A DNA stretch of 64,000 nucleotides, from the NCBI GenBank assembly GCA_022843845.1, contig JALHMW010000012.1, forward strand, positions 83,277-147,276, in the 5' to 3' direction. Both the position numbers and the translations under genes were made by a program. How positions within the stretch are numbered: the stretch's first letter is position 1; every line of letters starts with the position of its first letter. Below the pieces are notes generated by a model. It was not told the origin of the DNA. It did not search any database and saw nothing but the letters and a program-made list of their open reading frames with translations. The DNA comes from Archangium sp. (GTDB taxonomy: Bacteria > Myxococcota > Myxococcia > Myxococcales > Myxococcaceae). Below are positions 8,701 to 16,388 of this stretch, one piece after another.

Positions 8701-10130
8701 CCGATGACGTCGACGCCGCCGGCCTGCAGCCCCGACAAGCAGAGGAACTCGTTGCGGGCCGAGAGCTCGAGGCCTTCGGCGATATGCGGCAGGTAGACGG
8801 CGTCCGCGGGAATGGCCGTGGCCGGGTTGGGACGGGAGGGGTACGCGCACGAGCCGAGCAGCTCGCCGCCCGCGCTGTCGCCGAGCGGGAACGTCGCGTA
8901 GTTGCCGCCCCTGGTGTTCGCGCCGAGGCCGATCTGGCTGGCGCCCGAGCCCGTGTCGGCCATGTCGAGGTTGCGCAGCAGCCCCGCGCCGCCGTTCGAG
9001 CCGGAGATCGACGTGGTGCCGATGAGCAGCTGGCGCAGCTCGTTCCACTGGTACTGCGGGGCCATGCCGCTGCCGCCGTTCGAGATGCGGGTGTGCCCCT
9101 CGTGCGCCGCGCCGCCGATGCGCCAGTCGCTGCGGTGCTCGTAGCGCTCCGGCACGCCGCCGTCGGCGAGCAGGCCGTTGGCGCCGACGCCGTTCGCTAC
9201 GTAGGGCGCCGCAGGGAACGTGAGGTGGTCGTGGCCGTTGATGAGGCCGGGAGAGACGAGGTTGTCGCCGCAGAGAATGCCAGTCGGGCCAGCTCCGGCA
9301 GACGCGAGGCAGTTGCAGCCCACGCAGGTGATGAGGCCCGTGGAGTCGACGACGACCTGACCGCCGCGCAGCACACGACCCGGCTGGAGCACCGTGCCAA
9401 CGATGAGCCGCGTCGTGGAGCCAGGAGCGACCACACACGTATCGGTCGTCGAGGGGAGCGCCGCGGCCGGGCACGTGACCGTCAACACCTGCGTCGGCGT
9501 GCAGTCAGACTCGCAGCCGTCGGCCGCCACCACGTTGCCGTCGTCGCAGAGCTCGGCCCCGCGGCGCACGCCATCACCACAGACGTTCGAGGCCGTCGCC
9601 GTCACCGTCGCGGTGCAGTCGATCTCACAGCCGTCGCCCGAGGCGAGGTTGCCGTCGTCGCACGCCTCGGTGCCGTTCATCATGCCGTCGCCGCAGTACG
9701 GGCCGGCCGCAGAGAAGACACACGTCTGGGTGCAGCCGTCGGTGTCGACCATGTTGCCGTCGTCGCAGAGCTCTCCGCCAGTGCGCATGCCGTCACCGCA
9801 GACGCTGGCCACGCCGCCGCCGCTCATGCCACCGGCGACTCCGCCCGCCGTCGAACCGCCGCCCGTCGAACCGCCGCCGGTGGAGCCACCACCCGTGGAG
9901 CCTCCGCCCGCGTTTCCACCACCGGCGCTGCCGCCAGCCGTCGTGCCGCCACCGACGCCGCCCGTGGGCTGGCAGGTGCTCTCACACCCGTCGCCGTCGG
10001 TCTTGTTGCCGTCGTCACAGGCCTCTCCGGTTTCGAGGCGGCCATTGCCGCAGACGGCGCCACCGCCGCACGAGAGGAGCAGAGAGCCCGCTCCACAGAG
10101 GGCGAAGAAGACCAGCAGATGTTGTCGCAT
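5706..10130 (-). CDS. Multidomain lipoprotein with DUF4215 repeats, ATZ/TRZ-type amidohydrolase, TSP3 and lamin-tail domains
   Basis: 1474 residues from ATG 10130, chosen because it gives a lipoprotein signal (LLVFFALCGAGSLLLSC). Order of parts: one Cys-rich DUF4215 repeat (CDDGNKTDGDGCESTC); a Gly/Ser/Thr linker; three more DUF4215 repeats; an amidohydrolase with metal motif GLINGHDHLTF, the AMIHGLGL His and SLGTDW Asp, preceded by a VWSPRSNVVLYG segment; thrombospondin-3 calcium repeats (DQDGDGLADAMDNCP); an OB-like domain; a linker with DPDAGF repeats; and a C-terminal lamin-tail-like domain (VVISEVQSRGATAGDEFVELYNP). The amidohydrolase motifs fit the ATZ/TRZ deaminase/chlorohydrolase subgroup, so hydrolysis of a heterocycle or amide at the cell surface is plausible. 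Substrate unknown. The longer frame back to 10901 covers the divergent gene and is not used. Confidence 0.9.
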   Translation of the reverse strand: MRQHLLVFFALCGAGSLLLSCGGGAVCGNGRLETGEACDDGNKTDGDGCESTCQPTGGVGGGTTAGGSAGGGNAGGGSTGGGSTGGGSTGGGSTAGGVAGGMSGGGVASVCGDGMRTGGELCDDGNMVDTDGCTQTCVFSAAGPYCGDGMMNGTEACDDGNLASGDGCEIDCTATVTATASNVCGDGVRRGAELCDDGNVVAADGCESDCTPTQVLTVTCPAAALPSTTDTCVVAPGSTTRLIVGTVLQPGRVLRGGQVVVDSTGLITCVGCNCLASAGAGPTGILCGDNLVSPGLINGHDHLTFPAAPYVANGVGANGLLADGGVPERYEHRSDWRIGGAAHEGHTRISNGGSGMAPQYQWNELRQLLIGTTSISGSNGGAGLLRNLDMADTGSGASQIGLGANTRGGNYATFPLGDSAGGELLGSCAYPSRPNPATAIPADAVYLPHIAEGLELSARNEFLCLSGLQAGGVDVIGPRTAMIHGLGLKPADMRLTALRGASLVWSPRSNVVLYGDTAQTPIYHRMGVNISLGTDWVRSGSMTLMRELACADYLSQSFYGRYFSALSLWKMVTVNAAMAQVVSSRIGTLQAGRVADISIYRRKNPDPFRSLITSNPDEVVLTLRGGKALYGDPGVADMLVQGCEGIDVCGTMRSVCLAGEGTTLASLRSANTTTYPLFFCGSLPLNEPTCTPMRGAPWLFSGNPFTGVSTMTDQDGDGLADAMDNCPAIFNPRRPMDLATQGDADGDGTGDMCDVCPLDANTTMCSAPSATDVDNDMVPNATDNCPGDPNTSQTDGDMDGKGDACDPCPTLANPGTAACPPPPGVPATIYEVKALNSTLLNQRVQLTNVLVTATTGLGFYIQVHESEMGYTGRDYSGAFVYYPGGNPRTDVLPGDRVSIASGGVSDFQGQVQVNGVPAGSVVVVTRNNPLPAPTIVMIGDVNAVMSTRARALEGVFIGLAGPATVADIAPMAGAGDAIPTNEFTITEMMGGMQLRVNDFMYLLAPFPALNETLVQVRGVLQYRNGNYKLEPRNAFDIVRPVTLASAGPSGQFLRLGQTGVTTFPTPFVVRLSSPALVDTLISIASSNPQVLQVADGGGLVIPIGQIELPVSFNVVFGLDAGAPVVDAGFDPDAGFDPDAGFDPDAGTPVPFDAGFGDGRVGLLVTFNNQTLDAGVRVLTPANVPTQVTLRPSTNSVVANNSTVLTVELDVPAPAGGTAVMLAATGMVGGVPMTVTVPENQLSATFSFAAAPMTMGSSTVTATLGLSMATATVNVLGSAGANHVVISEVQSRGATAGDEFVELYNPTNAAVNIGGWVLQYKSATGATYSPKLTVPAGTMMPPRTFFLMTSARGSAGFTPMIGSDLVMTGTTNLGLADTGHVRIGPATLSTNPTDMAAIDTVGYGTANAPEGSPAPGPATANSSIERKAFSTSTDVSMTTGGDALEGNGEDTENNAADFIVRSASQPQNSMSAPEP

Positions 10131-10181
10131 GGGGAAGTCAGTTCTCGAAGGTCCGGGCGGCCGCCGGCGCAGGGATTTCGG

Positions 10182-10203
10182 CGCTTCTAGCCACGAGTCG
10201 CGT
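10182..10203. promoter_or_regulatory. 22-bp motif shared with 21461-21482
   Basis: This 22-mer upstream of the lipoprotein gene that starts at 10130 matches 21461-21482 at 19 of 22 positions (shared core AGCCACGA-TCGCGT). Both copies lie in the same orientation upstream of minus-strand genes. It may be a binding site or a remnant of a dispersed repeat. Confidence 0.35.
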
Positions 10204-10278
10204 CGCCGCGCCACCATGCCTTCAGCGCCGATACCGCGTCGTGACGAAGCGTCGACGAAGGGCGACACTGTCGCGCTC

Positions 10279-11754
10279 ATGAGTGGCCTCTCCGACCCGA
10301 GACCTGATCGTCGCCGCGCGAAGCTGTTGCCCATCGAGCGCTGGCCGACCGCCGAAGAAGCCGCGCAGAGCCGGTGGTTCTCTCCAGCCCGCCTGGGGCC
10401 GCTGCCGCTGTCGTCGCGCACCTGGGTGCCGGCGATGGTGCCGTGGCGCGCGACCGACGAGGGCTTCGTCACTGACGCGGTGGTGGGCTGGTACGAGCGC
10501 TTCGCCCGCGGGCAGCCGGGCGTCATCGTCATCGAAGCGACCGGCATTCGTGACGTCCCGTCGGGCCCCCTGCTGCGCGCTGGGCACGATCGGTTCATCG
10601 AGGGGCTGTCGCGGCTCACTGCCGCGGTGAAGAAGGCCAGCGACGGCCAGACGAAGCTGCTGGTGCAGCTGATCGACTTCCTCTCCATCAAGCGACGGCC
10701 GACCCGCGAGGCGTTCCTTGGCCGCTTTCTGCAGCTCGGCCCGCGGCTCCTCGAAGCGCTGGGTGAGCCATGGCGTGAAGCGCCGGAGCCCGAGGTGCGC
10801 TCGCACCTGCTGTCGCTCTCCGACGAGGCGGTCCTCGCGGTGCTCGACGAACGGGAGCAAGAGGCGCTGCGCTTTGGCCTTCGTGAGCGCGTGACCGACA
10901 CGCACCTGCCTCACGTCGCCTCGCTCCCGCAGGTGTTGCCCGGGTTGTTCGCCGACGCCGCGAAGCGCTGCGTGGCCGCCGGCTTCGATGGGGTCGAGCT
11001 GCACTTCGCGCACGCGTACACGATGGCGAGCTTTCTCTCGGCGAGGAACACGCGCGCCGACGGCTACGGCGGGCCACGGGAGCACCGGGTGCGGCTGCCG
11101 CTCGAGGTGTATCGCGCGGTCCGAGCGGCCATCGGCGCCGACGTCGCGCTCGGGTGCCGATACCTCGCTGACGAGATCATCGAGCAGGGCTCCGGTGTCG
11201 ACGACGCGCGCTTCTTCGGCGTCGAGTTCGCGCGCGCCGGCATGGACTTTCTGTCGCTGTCGCGCGGCGGGAAGTTCGAAGACGCGAAACAGCCGAAGCC
11301 AGGCCAGGCCGCGTACCCGTACACCGGGCCGTCGGGGCAGGAGTGCATGCCCACCACCAACCTCGCGCCACCGGGACCGTTCGGGCGCAACCTCACCGCC
11401 ATCGCCGCGGTGACGAAGGCGGTGCGCGAGGCCGGGTTCTCGACGCCGACCGTCGCGTGCGGCGGTATCGCGAGCTTCTGGCAGGCCGAGCAGGTGCTCG
11501 AGGCGAAAGACGCCGACCTCGTCGCCTCGGCGCGGCAGTCGATCGCCGACCCCGATTGGTTCTTGAAGATGAAGCTGGGCCGCGGAGCCGAGGTGCGGCG
11601 CTGCCTCTTCACCAACTACTGCGAGGGGCTCGACCAGGCGCACCAGGTGGTGACGTGCCAGCTGTGGGATCGCGCCAGAGGACTGCCGGATGATCAGACG
11701 GCGCCGCGAACCCGAGACGGCCGACGGCTTACCGCACCGCCGTGGAGTCCGTGA
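10279..11754 (+). CDS. NADH:flavin oxidoreductase / Old Yellow Enzyme family protein
   Basis: 491 residues from ATG 10279; an in-frame ATG at 10216 would add 21 residues. The fold is an FMN-binding TIM barrel of the Old Yellow Enzyme/2,4-dienoyl-CoA reductase group. The central motif GFDGVELHFAHAYTMASFLS followed by NTRADGYGG corresponds to the family's GxxGVExHxAHGYLxxQFLSP...NxRxDxYGG; here His-Ala-Tyr replaces the usual His-Gly-Tyr. The C-terminal phosphate-binding part is visible (VACGGIASF; DLVASARQSIADPDW). A CLFTNYCEGLDQ segment replaces the typical 4Fe-4S cysteine cluster and no flavodoxin-like domain follows, so this is the short form. It probably reduces activated alkenes with NAD(P)H. 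Transcribed alone, divergent from the large lipoprotein. Confidence 0.9.
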   Translation: MSGLSDPRPDRRRAKLLPIERWPTAEEAAQSRWFSPARLGPLPLSSRTWVPAMVPWRATDEGFVTDAVVGWYERFARGQPGVIVIEATGIRDVPSGPLLRAGHDRFIEGLSRLTAAVKKASDGQTKLLVQLIDFLSIKRRPTREAFLGRFLQLGPRLLEALGEPWREAPEPEVRSHLLSLSDEAVLAVLDEREQEALRFGLRERVTDTHLPHVASLPQVLPGLFADAAKRCVAAGFDGVELHFAHAYTMASFLSARNTRADGYGGPREHRVRLPLEVYRAVRAAIGADVALGCRYLADEIIEQGSGVDDARFFGVEFARAGMDFLSLSRGGKFEDAKQPKPGQAAYPYTGPSGQECMPTTNLAPPGPFGRNLTAIAAVTKAVREAGFSTPTVACGGIASFWQAEQVLEAKDADLVASARQSIADPDWFLKMKLGRGAEVRRCLFTNYCEGLDQAHQVVTCQLWDRARGLPDDQTAPRTRDGRRLTAPPWSP

Positions 11755-11916
11755 CGAACGGGTGACGATGGCCGCCTCGCGCGCGTGGCGGCAGTGCGCA
11801 ACGACGGTGACAGGCGGCGAGGTCAGGGACCGTGGAGGTCGCGCCCTCGGCGTACACGCAACCCATCGATTCACGCGACGTTCGTCGGTGGCCGATCGCT
11901 TGCTCCCTTTCGCAGC

Positions 11917-13023
11917 ATGCGACTTCTCTTTCTCACCACTGCGCTGTTGGGCGTCGGAGCGTCTGCCGGCACGCTCGAGCGAACGTTCGTTCCGCAGCTC
12001 GATGACACCTGGGAGACCTTTCGCAGCCTCGAACCAGAGACGACGGCGTTGCCCGCGACGACGGTGGTGCTCTGTGAGGTCTCGGTCCCGAGGCTCCGCT
12101 ACGACTCGTTCGCGGGCGCCGATCTTCGAGTGTCGCTGAGCGTCAACGGCGTGAGCGCGGGTCTGGTGAACGGGCCGAACGACGCTGACTGGGCGCTGGC
12201 AGGCTTTCCCGTCACGCTGGCGCGCGGCGATCGACTGAGCCTGACCGTGTGGGATCGCGATCTGACGGAGCTGGAGCTGGTGGGCTCGGGGTCCGTCATG
12301 CTCGGGGCAACGCTGCCGGTGACGTTCACGAAGAGCGCGTTCACGGCGACCTGCCGCGGAGTGCCCGAGGCGATGACGCTGCGCCGGCAGGAGATGACGA
12401 TTGCGCACGTCGATGCTTCGCTTGCAGCGCTCACGCCGCTGCCCGCGGTGCGGTTGTCAGCGGCAAATCTGGGTCGACCCGACCGGGAGCTCCGCGTGCT
12501 CGAGAACGCGCTGAACGCTGCTGGCACGTGGCAGGGCTGGACGCGCCCAGTGCTCGCCGAGCGGCTGCGCAGCGCTGCGGCGCTCGAGGCGCAGTGGACC
12601 CGCGCCGTCGCAGCCGAGATCGCCACTCAGCTCGAGCGTCTCCCACCGGCCGGGCAACCCGTCATGCTCCAGGCAGGTGTGACGGAGGTGACGGTGGGCG
12701 CGCTGCGCTGCGTGCGAGGAAAGTGTGGTCTCTCGCTCGAGCTGCACAACCTGTCGGCCGAGGCGCTCGACCGCGCGAACTCCGAGGTGCCCGAAGAAGC
12801 GTTCGATCGCGCGGAGCTGATCTCGGCTGGCGGTGACGTCGTCGATTTCTCCTTTCCCGCTCCGAGGAGCGCGCCGGACGGGGGCGTGCTCACAGCGATC
12901 GCTCCGGGTGGGCGCGCCACGGTGAAGGTGACCGGCTGGTTGAACACCGAGAACGGCGCGCCGCGGTTGTTGCGCCTGCACACGCCGTTCGGATGGAAGG
13001 TGCTGCGGCTGCGCGAGCCCTGA
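11917..13023 (+). CDS. Exported protein of unknown function
   Basis: 368 residues from ATG 11917, which gives a signal peptide (MRLLFLTTALLGVGASAG); upstream codons in this frame are non-homologous-looking filler. Residues ~20-130 are beta-rich with C2-domain-like features (LSLTVWDRDLTELELVG), and a helical segment at ~150-250 contains LRSAAALEAQW. The C-terminal third is again beta-rich with a Cys pair (LRCVRGKCGLSLELHN), resembling the FxGTG-style protein-interaction modules of exported myxobacterial proteins, though I cannot assign a family. Followed after 20 bp by a small membrane-protein gene, likely the same transcript. Function unknown. Confidence 0.75.
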   Translation: MRLLFLTTALLGVGASAGTLERTFVPQLDDTWETFRSLEPETTALPATTVVLCEVSVPRLRYDSFAGADLRVSLSVNGVSAGLVNGPNDADWALAGFPVTLARGDRLSLTVWDRDLTELELVGSGSVMLGATLPVTFTKSAFTATCRGVPEAMTLRRQEMTIAHVDASLAALTPLPAVRLSAANLGRPDRELRVLENALNAAGTWQGWTRPVLAERLRSAAALEAQWTRAVAAEIATQLERLPPAGQPVMLQAGVTEVTVGALRCVRGKCGLSLELHNLSAEALDRANSEVPEEAFDRAELISAGGDVVDFSFPAPRSAPDGGVLTAIAPGGRATVKVTGWLNTENGAPRLLRLHTPFGWKVLRLREP

Positions 13024-13043
13024 ACGAGTACGTTCCACGCGTG

Positions 13044-13352
13044 ATGACGCAGACGCTCTTCGAGCGCGCCAGAACGCTCCACGCGGCCGGCCAGAGTGCC
13101 GAGGTGATGCACGCCACGCTCGTCAACGAGGGGTACGCCGCTGCCGACGTCGTCGTGATCCTCGGCAGCCTTGGCGCGGGGCCTCAGCCCAGGCCTGATC
13201 CGACCGCTGACACCGCTCCGCTCACGGTCGTGAGCCGCATCGCCCGCAGCCGCGTGTTGATCGGCCTGTTCTTCCTGGCGGTGGCGACGATGTGCGGCGG
13301 CGCGGTGTGGGTCGCAACGACGTTGATGGCGGCGTTCCAACGGAGCCGGTGA
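13044..13352 (+). CDS. Small single-pass membrane protein with helical N-terminal module
   Basis: 102 residues from ATG 13044 (a GTG codon is immediately upstream). The N-terminal half is a short helical module (LFERARTLHAAGQSAEVMHA then TLVNEGYAAADVVVIL), similar in pattern to the small repeat modules that myxobacterial membrane proteins carry before a transmembrane helix. The C-terminal half has one membrane segment (VLIGLFFLAVATMCGGAVW). It sits between an exported protein (20 bp upstream) and an Uma2-family gene (15 bp downstream), so all three may be co-transcribed. No function is known. Confidence 0.7.
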   Translation: MTQTLFERARTLHAAGQSAEVMHATLVNEGYAAADVVVILGSLGAGPQPRPDPTADTAPLTVVSRIARSRVLIGLFFLAVATMCGGAVWVATTLMAAFQRSR

Positions 13353-13367
13353 GGAGAATCGAGACAC

Positions 13368-13937
13368 ATGAGCACTGGCAGGCGCCTGCACTACGAGTAC
13401 GCCGACTACCTCGTCTCCCTCGAGCTGAGCGAGCTCAAGCTCGAGTACTGCGACGGGACCATCTACGCGATGGCCGGTGGCACGCCCGCCCATGCCGAAC
13501 TCAGCGCAGCGGTCATCGGCGTGTTTCACCGCCTGCTGCCGAAGGGATGCCGACCGTCGACCTCGGACATGAAGGTGCGCGTCGAAGCCTCTGACCTCAG
13601 CACGTTTCCGGATGTCTCCGTGGTCTGCGGAGATCGTCTGGTCTCGAGCATCGACGCCAATGCCCTCGTCAACCCCACCGTGCTCGTCGAGGTGACCAGC
13701 AAGAGCACCGAAGACTACGACCGCGGCGACAAGTTGAGTCACTACAAACAAATCCCGTCGCTGAAGGCCGTCCTCTTCATCTCGCACCGCACGCGGAGCA
13801 TCACCCTCGTCGAGCGCACGAACACCGGCTGGGACGAACGCGAGTTCCGCGCGGGCGAAGTGGTGACGCTCGCGTCGCCGACAATCTCGTTCCCGGTCGA
13901 CGAGATCTACGAGCGCATCGTGCTCGACCCTGCGTAG
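13368..13937 (+). CDS. Uma2 family (DUF820) PD-(D/E)XK-fold protein
   Basis: 189 residues, the usual size for Uma2/DUF820 proteins. Conserved features are in order: an N-terminal ELKLEYCDGTIYAMAGG segment with the family Glu (residue 26), His42 in TPAHAEL, the Pro-Asp pair at 81-82 (FPDVSVVCG) and the VLVEVTSKST strand carrying Glu108 and Lys112, then DKLSHYKQIPSL. This matches the PD-(D/E)XK restriction-endonuclease-like active site, so a nuclease is expected. Uma2 proteins are abundant in cyanobacteria and myxobacteria and their physiological role is unsettled. Start at ATG 13368 with a GGAG-like sequence a few bases upstream. Confidence 0.92.
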   Translation: MSTGRRLHYEYADYLVSLELSELKLEYCDGTIYAMAGGTPAHAELSAAVIGVFHRLLPKGCRPSTSDMKVRVEASDLSTFPDVSVVCGDRLVSSIDANALVNPTVLVEVTSKSTEDYDRGDKLSHYKQIPSLKAVLFISHRTRSITLVERTNTGWDEREFRAGEVVTLASPTISFPVDEIYERIVLDPA

Positions 13938-14061
13938 AGCGCGTTCTTCGGCCACGAGCGGACGGCCCCTCGAGTGACTCCGCGATAGCATTCAAAGAAC
14001 TCCTGCGATGGCCTACGAGGCGGCGGCGGGCTCGACCGGGCGAACCGGCCCACGCGGTAGT

Positions 14062-14098
14062 GTCACCTCAGCGCGCCCATGCGCGCCGGCGGGGTGAC
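14062..14098. other. Nested inverted repeat upstream of beta-propeller gene
   Basis: Outer arms GTCACC (14062-14067) and GGTGAC (14093-14098) enclose inner arms GCGCGC (14071-14076 and 14081-14086). The structure lies 32 bp upstream of the chosen start at 14130 and would be in the 5' leader or promoter. It could be an operator, a leader hairpin or a terminator for the upstream Uma2 gene. Confidence 0.4.
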
Positions 14099-14129
14099 GC
14101 GGCCGGACCAATCAGGCTACGCGAGCGAA

Positions 14130-15137
14130 ATGGTCTCGTTCGTCCTCGTCACCTGCCTCGCCGCCGCGCCGCTGGAGCTGGCCGTCATCTCGAAAGACGT
14201 CGCCTCGTCGACGCTCGAGGTGCGGTGGCAGTCGACGGAAGCAGGCAGCCCGCTCGCGGAGCCCTTCGCGCGTCTGCAGGTGCAGCCCGACGAGACGTTT
14301 CGCGCCGTCGCCCTGCCCGGCTCACGCAGCCTCGCCATCGTTCGGGTGCCGGCGCTGACGCGAGACCTCTCGTTCGCGTCGACCCTCACCATCGTCGCGC
14401 CGGGCCAGCCCGAACGAACGCTCGTCACCAACGTGGTGCGCGCGTCGCAGCCGGTCCTCCTCGGGCAGCGCCTCTTCGTCGAGCGCGGCGTGGCGGGCGC
14501 CGAGTCCCCAGACACCTTCCGCGTCGACACGCTCACCATCGCCGAGGTCTCGGTCGCCTCAGGCCGCGTGCGGACCGTCTTCGAGACGAAGGGCTTCTGG
14601 ACGCACCTGGCCGGCGTGTTCGAGCACGAGCTCATCGTCTACGTCGCAGGCCCCGATGGCGCGCGGCTGCTCGCGGTGCACGTCGACACGCTGGCGGTGC
14701 GCACGCTCGTCCCGTCGCTCCCGGCCCTCGCGCACGACTTCACCGTCGACGCCGCGAAGAAGTCGGTGCTCTTCACCATCGCGGAGCCGGGCGTCGAGCG
14801 CTGGTTCGTCGACCGCGTCGAGCTGCTGACCGGCCGCCGCGAGCGCCTCGCCGAAGGTGATACCGTGGCGCTGCTCCCCACGGTGCTCCCGTCGGGCGTC
14901 GCGTACTCGGCCGGCCAGGGACAAGGGCTGCGCTGGGCGGGACGAGACGGAGTCGCCCTGCCCTCACACGGCGCGGGCTTCGAGCGCGTGCGCTTCATCG
15001 CCGAGGGCCTGATCTTCGTTCGCCACGAGGTGCCCGGTGACGCGCCGAGCGTCTACGCCGTGAACGTGAAGGACTTACGGCCCGTGCCGCTCACGCTCCC
15101 TTCCGGCATCGTCGACGTCGCGGGGGTGCGCCGATGA
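14130..15137 (+). CDS. Exported beta-propeller-like protein coupled to a lytic transglycosylase
   Basis: 335 residues from ATG 14130, chosen because it gives a signal-like N terminus (MVSFVLVTCLAAAPLEL); an ATG at 14079 adds 17 charged residues. Repeating beta-blades such as ARLLAVHVDTLAVRTLVPSL and KSVLFTIAEPGVERWFVDRV have the spacing of TolB/DPP-IV-N-type propeller repeats. There is no catalytic triad, so it is probably a binding or scaffold protein. Its stop codon overlaps the start of the SLT-type transglycosylase gene (ATGA at 15134-15137), implying translational coupling and a shared periplasmic role, perhaps in cell-wall remodelling. Family identity is uncertain. Confidence 0.8.
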   Translation: MVSFVLVTCLAAAPLELAVISKDVASSTLEVRWQSTEAGSPLAEPFARLQVQPDETFRAVALPGSRSLAIVRVPALTRDLSFASTLTIVAPGQPERTLVTNVVRASQPVLLGQRLFVERGVAGAESPDTFRVDTLTIAEVSVASGRVRTVFETKGFWTHLAGVFEHELIVYVAGPDGARLLAVHVDTLAVRTLVPSLPALAHDFTVDAAKKSVLFTIAEPGVERWFVDRVELLTGRRERLAEGDTVALLPTVLPSGVAYSAGQGQGLRWAGRDGVALPSHGAGFERVRFIAEGLIFVRHEVPGDAPSVYAVNVKDLRPVPLTLPSGIVDVAGVRR

Positions 15138-16321
15138 GAACGGTGACGCTGGGCGCGCTCCTGCTCTCGGGCCACGCGCTCGCGCAGTTCTGCCCGTCGC
15201 ACACCCTCTCGAGCGCTGGCAACACCGGCAGCTGCGCCGTCGAGGCCGTGCCTGGCACCAACCCGACCCTCGCGCAGTGGCAGGTCATCTTCGACACGGT
15301 CTCGAAGGGGCCTTCGTTCTGGGGCGCGAGCGGGCCGAACGTGAGCACCATCGGCGCGGGCTGCAACCGCCCCAACCCGCCGACGAGCCAGCCGGCGCGT
15401 TTCCCGTGTGAGCTGATCAAGGCCATCTCGATGCAGGAGAGCGGCTGGCGCCAGTTCTGCCCACCGACGACGCCGGCCGATCAACGAGGCAAACCCTCGC
15501 AGACCATCATCTCGTTCGACTGTGGCTACGGCGTCGGTCAGGTCACCAGCGGCATGCGCTCGTTCGACGCGACGCCCTCGTACGACCGCAGCCGCGTGGC
15601 GTCCGACGCGCTCTACAACCTGGCGACGGGCATGCAGATTCTCACCGAGAAGTGGCGGGCGACGAACTGCGTCGGCGACAACCAGCCGCGCATCGTCGAG
15701 CACTGGTACAGCGCGACATGGGCGTACAACGGGCTCTCGTCGACGAACAACCCGAACAACCCGGCCTTCTCGACGACGCGTGGCGTGTGCCGGTCCGGCG
15801 CGTGCCCTTCAGGCTCGGCCCCGTACCAGGAGCGTGTCTGGGGGTGGATGGAGTTTCCTCCCTCGCCGAACCACTGGCGCGGCATTCGACCCGCATACCC
15901 CCGGCTCTCTGACGTCAGCGCCGCGTGTACCGCGACCTCGTGCCCCTCACGCCCGATCGCGATGCCCGATCCAACCTGCGCGGGCCCGGCGAGCTGCACG
16001 GCGACGCGCGCGCTGAACGTCTCGGAGTGTCTCGGCGACGGCGGCACCATCAGCCCTCCGATGGACGCAGGCGTTCAAGACGCGGGGCTCGTGGTGGATG
16101 CGGGCAGCCCGGATGCAGGAGTGGTGATCGATGCAGGCTCGTCGCCCGATGCCGGCCAGCTCGCCGACGCCGGAACCGAGCCCTCCGTGCTCCAGGCGCT
16201 CCCGACCGACTACCCCGCGTCGAAAGGCTGTGGGTGCGGAGCGGCAGATGGCACGGGCTGGCTCGCGCTGCTGGGCTGGTGCTTGACGCGAGTCGCTCGG
16301 CGTCGCGGCAAAAACCAGTAG
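15134..16321 (+). CDS. SLT-type lytic transglycosylase with MYXO-CTERM-like tag
   Basis: 395 residues with signal peptide (LLLSGHALA). Residues ~85-190 match a Slt/goose-lysozyme-like transglycosylase core: a catalytic-Glu helix in ELIKAISMQESGWRQF, then FDCGYGVGQVTSGM (the family G-x-GLMQ element), and an AYNGLSSTNNP loop near the end. Such enzymes cleave the glycan strand of peptidoglycan by an intramolecular transglycosylation. A linker of PDAG/DAGS repeats follows, then a C-terminal GCGCGAADGTGWLALLGWCL hydrophobic helix and RVARRR, a MYXO-CTERM-like sorting tag for surface anchoring. Many Cys residues suggest disulfides in an exported protein. Translationally coupled to the upstream propeller-like gene. 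Confidence 0.88.
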   Translation: MRTVTLGALLLSGHALAQFCPSHTLSSAGNTGSCAVEAVPGTNPTLAQWQVIFDTVSKGPSFWGASGPNVSTIGAGCNRPNPPTSQPARFPCELIKAISMQESGWRQFCPPTTPADQRGKPSQTIISFDCGYGVGQVTSGMRSFDATPSYDRSRVASDALYNLATGMQILTEKWRATNCVGDNQPRIVEHWYSATWAYNGLSSTNNPNNPAFSTTRGVCRSGACPSGSAPYQERVWGWMEFPPSPNHWRGIRPAYPRLSDVSAACTATSCPSRPIAMPDPTCAGPASCTATRALNVSECLGDGGTISPPMDAGVQDAGLVVDAGSPDAGVVIDAGSSPDAGQLADAGTEPSVLQALPTDYPASKGCGCGAADGTGWLALLGWCLTRVARRRGKNQ

Positions 16322-16388
16322 ACACTTGCTGGGAAAGCCGTAAGTCCGCGCCCTTCGGTTGGCCGCTTCCCTCGAGGGGTTCTGTTCG

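Noticed and set aside
5547..10190. 1547-codon plus-strand ORF opposite the multidomain lipoprotein
   Set aside because: It is an Arg/His-rich antisense shadow caused by high GC content; the minus strand has clear domains.
10130..10901. Upstream extension of the lipoprotein frame to 10901
   Set aside because: It overlaps the divergent OYE-like gene, and the ATG at 10130 gives a typical lipoprotein signal.
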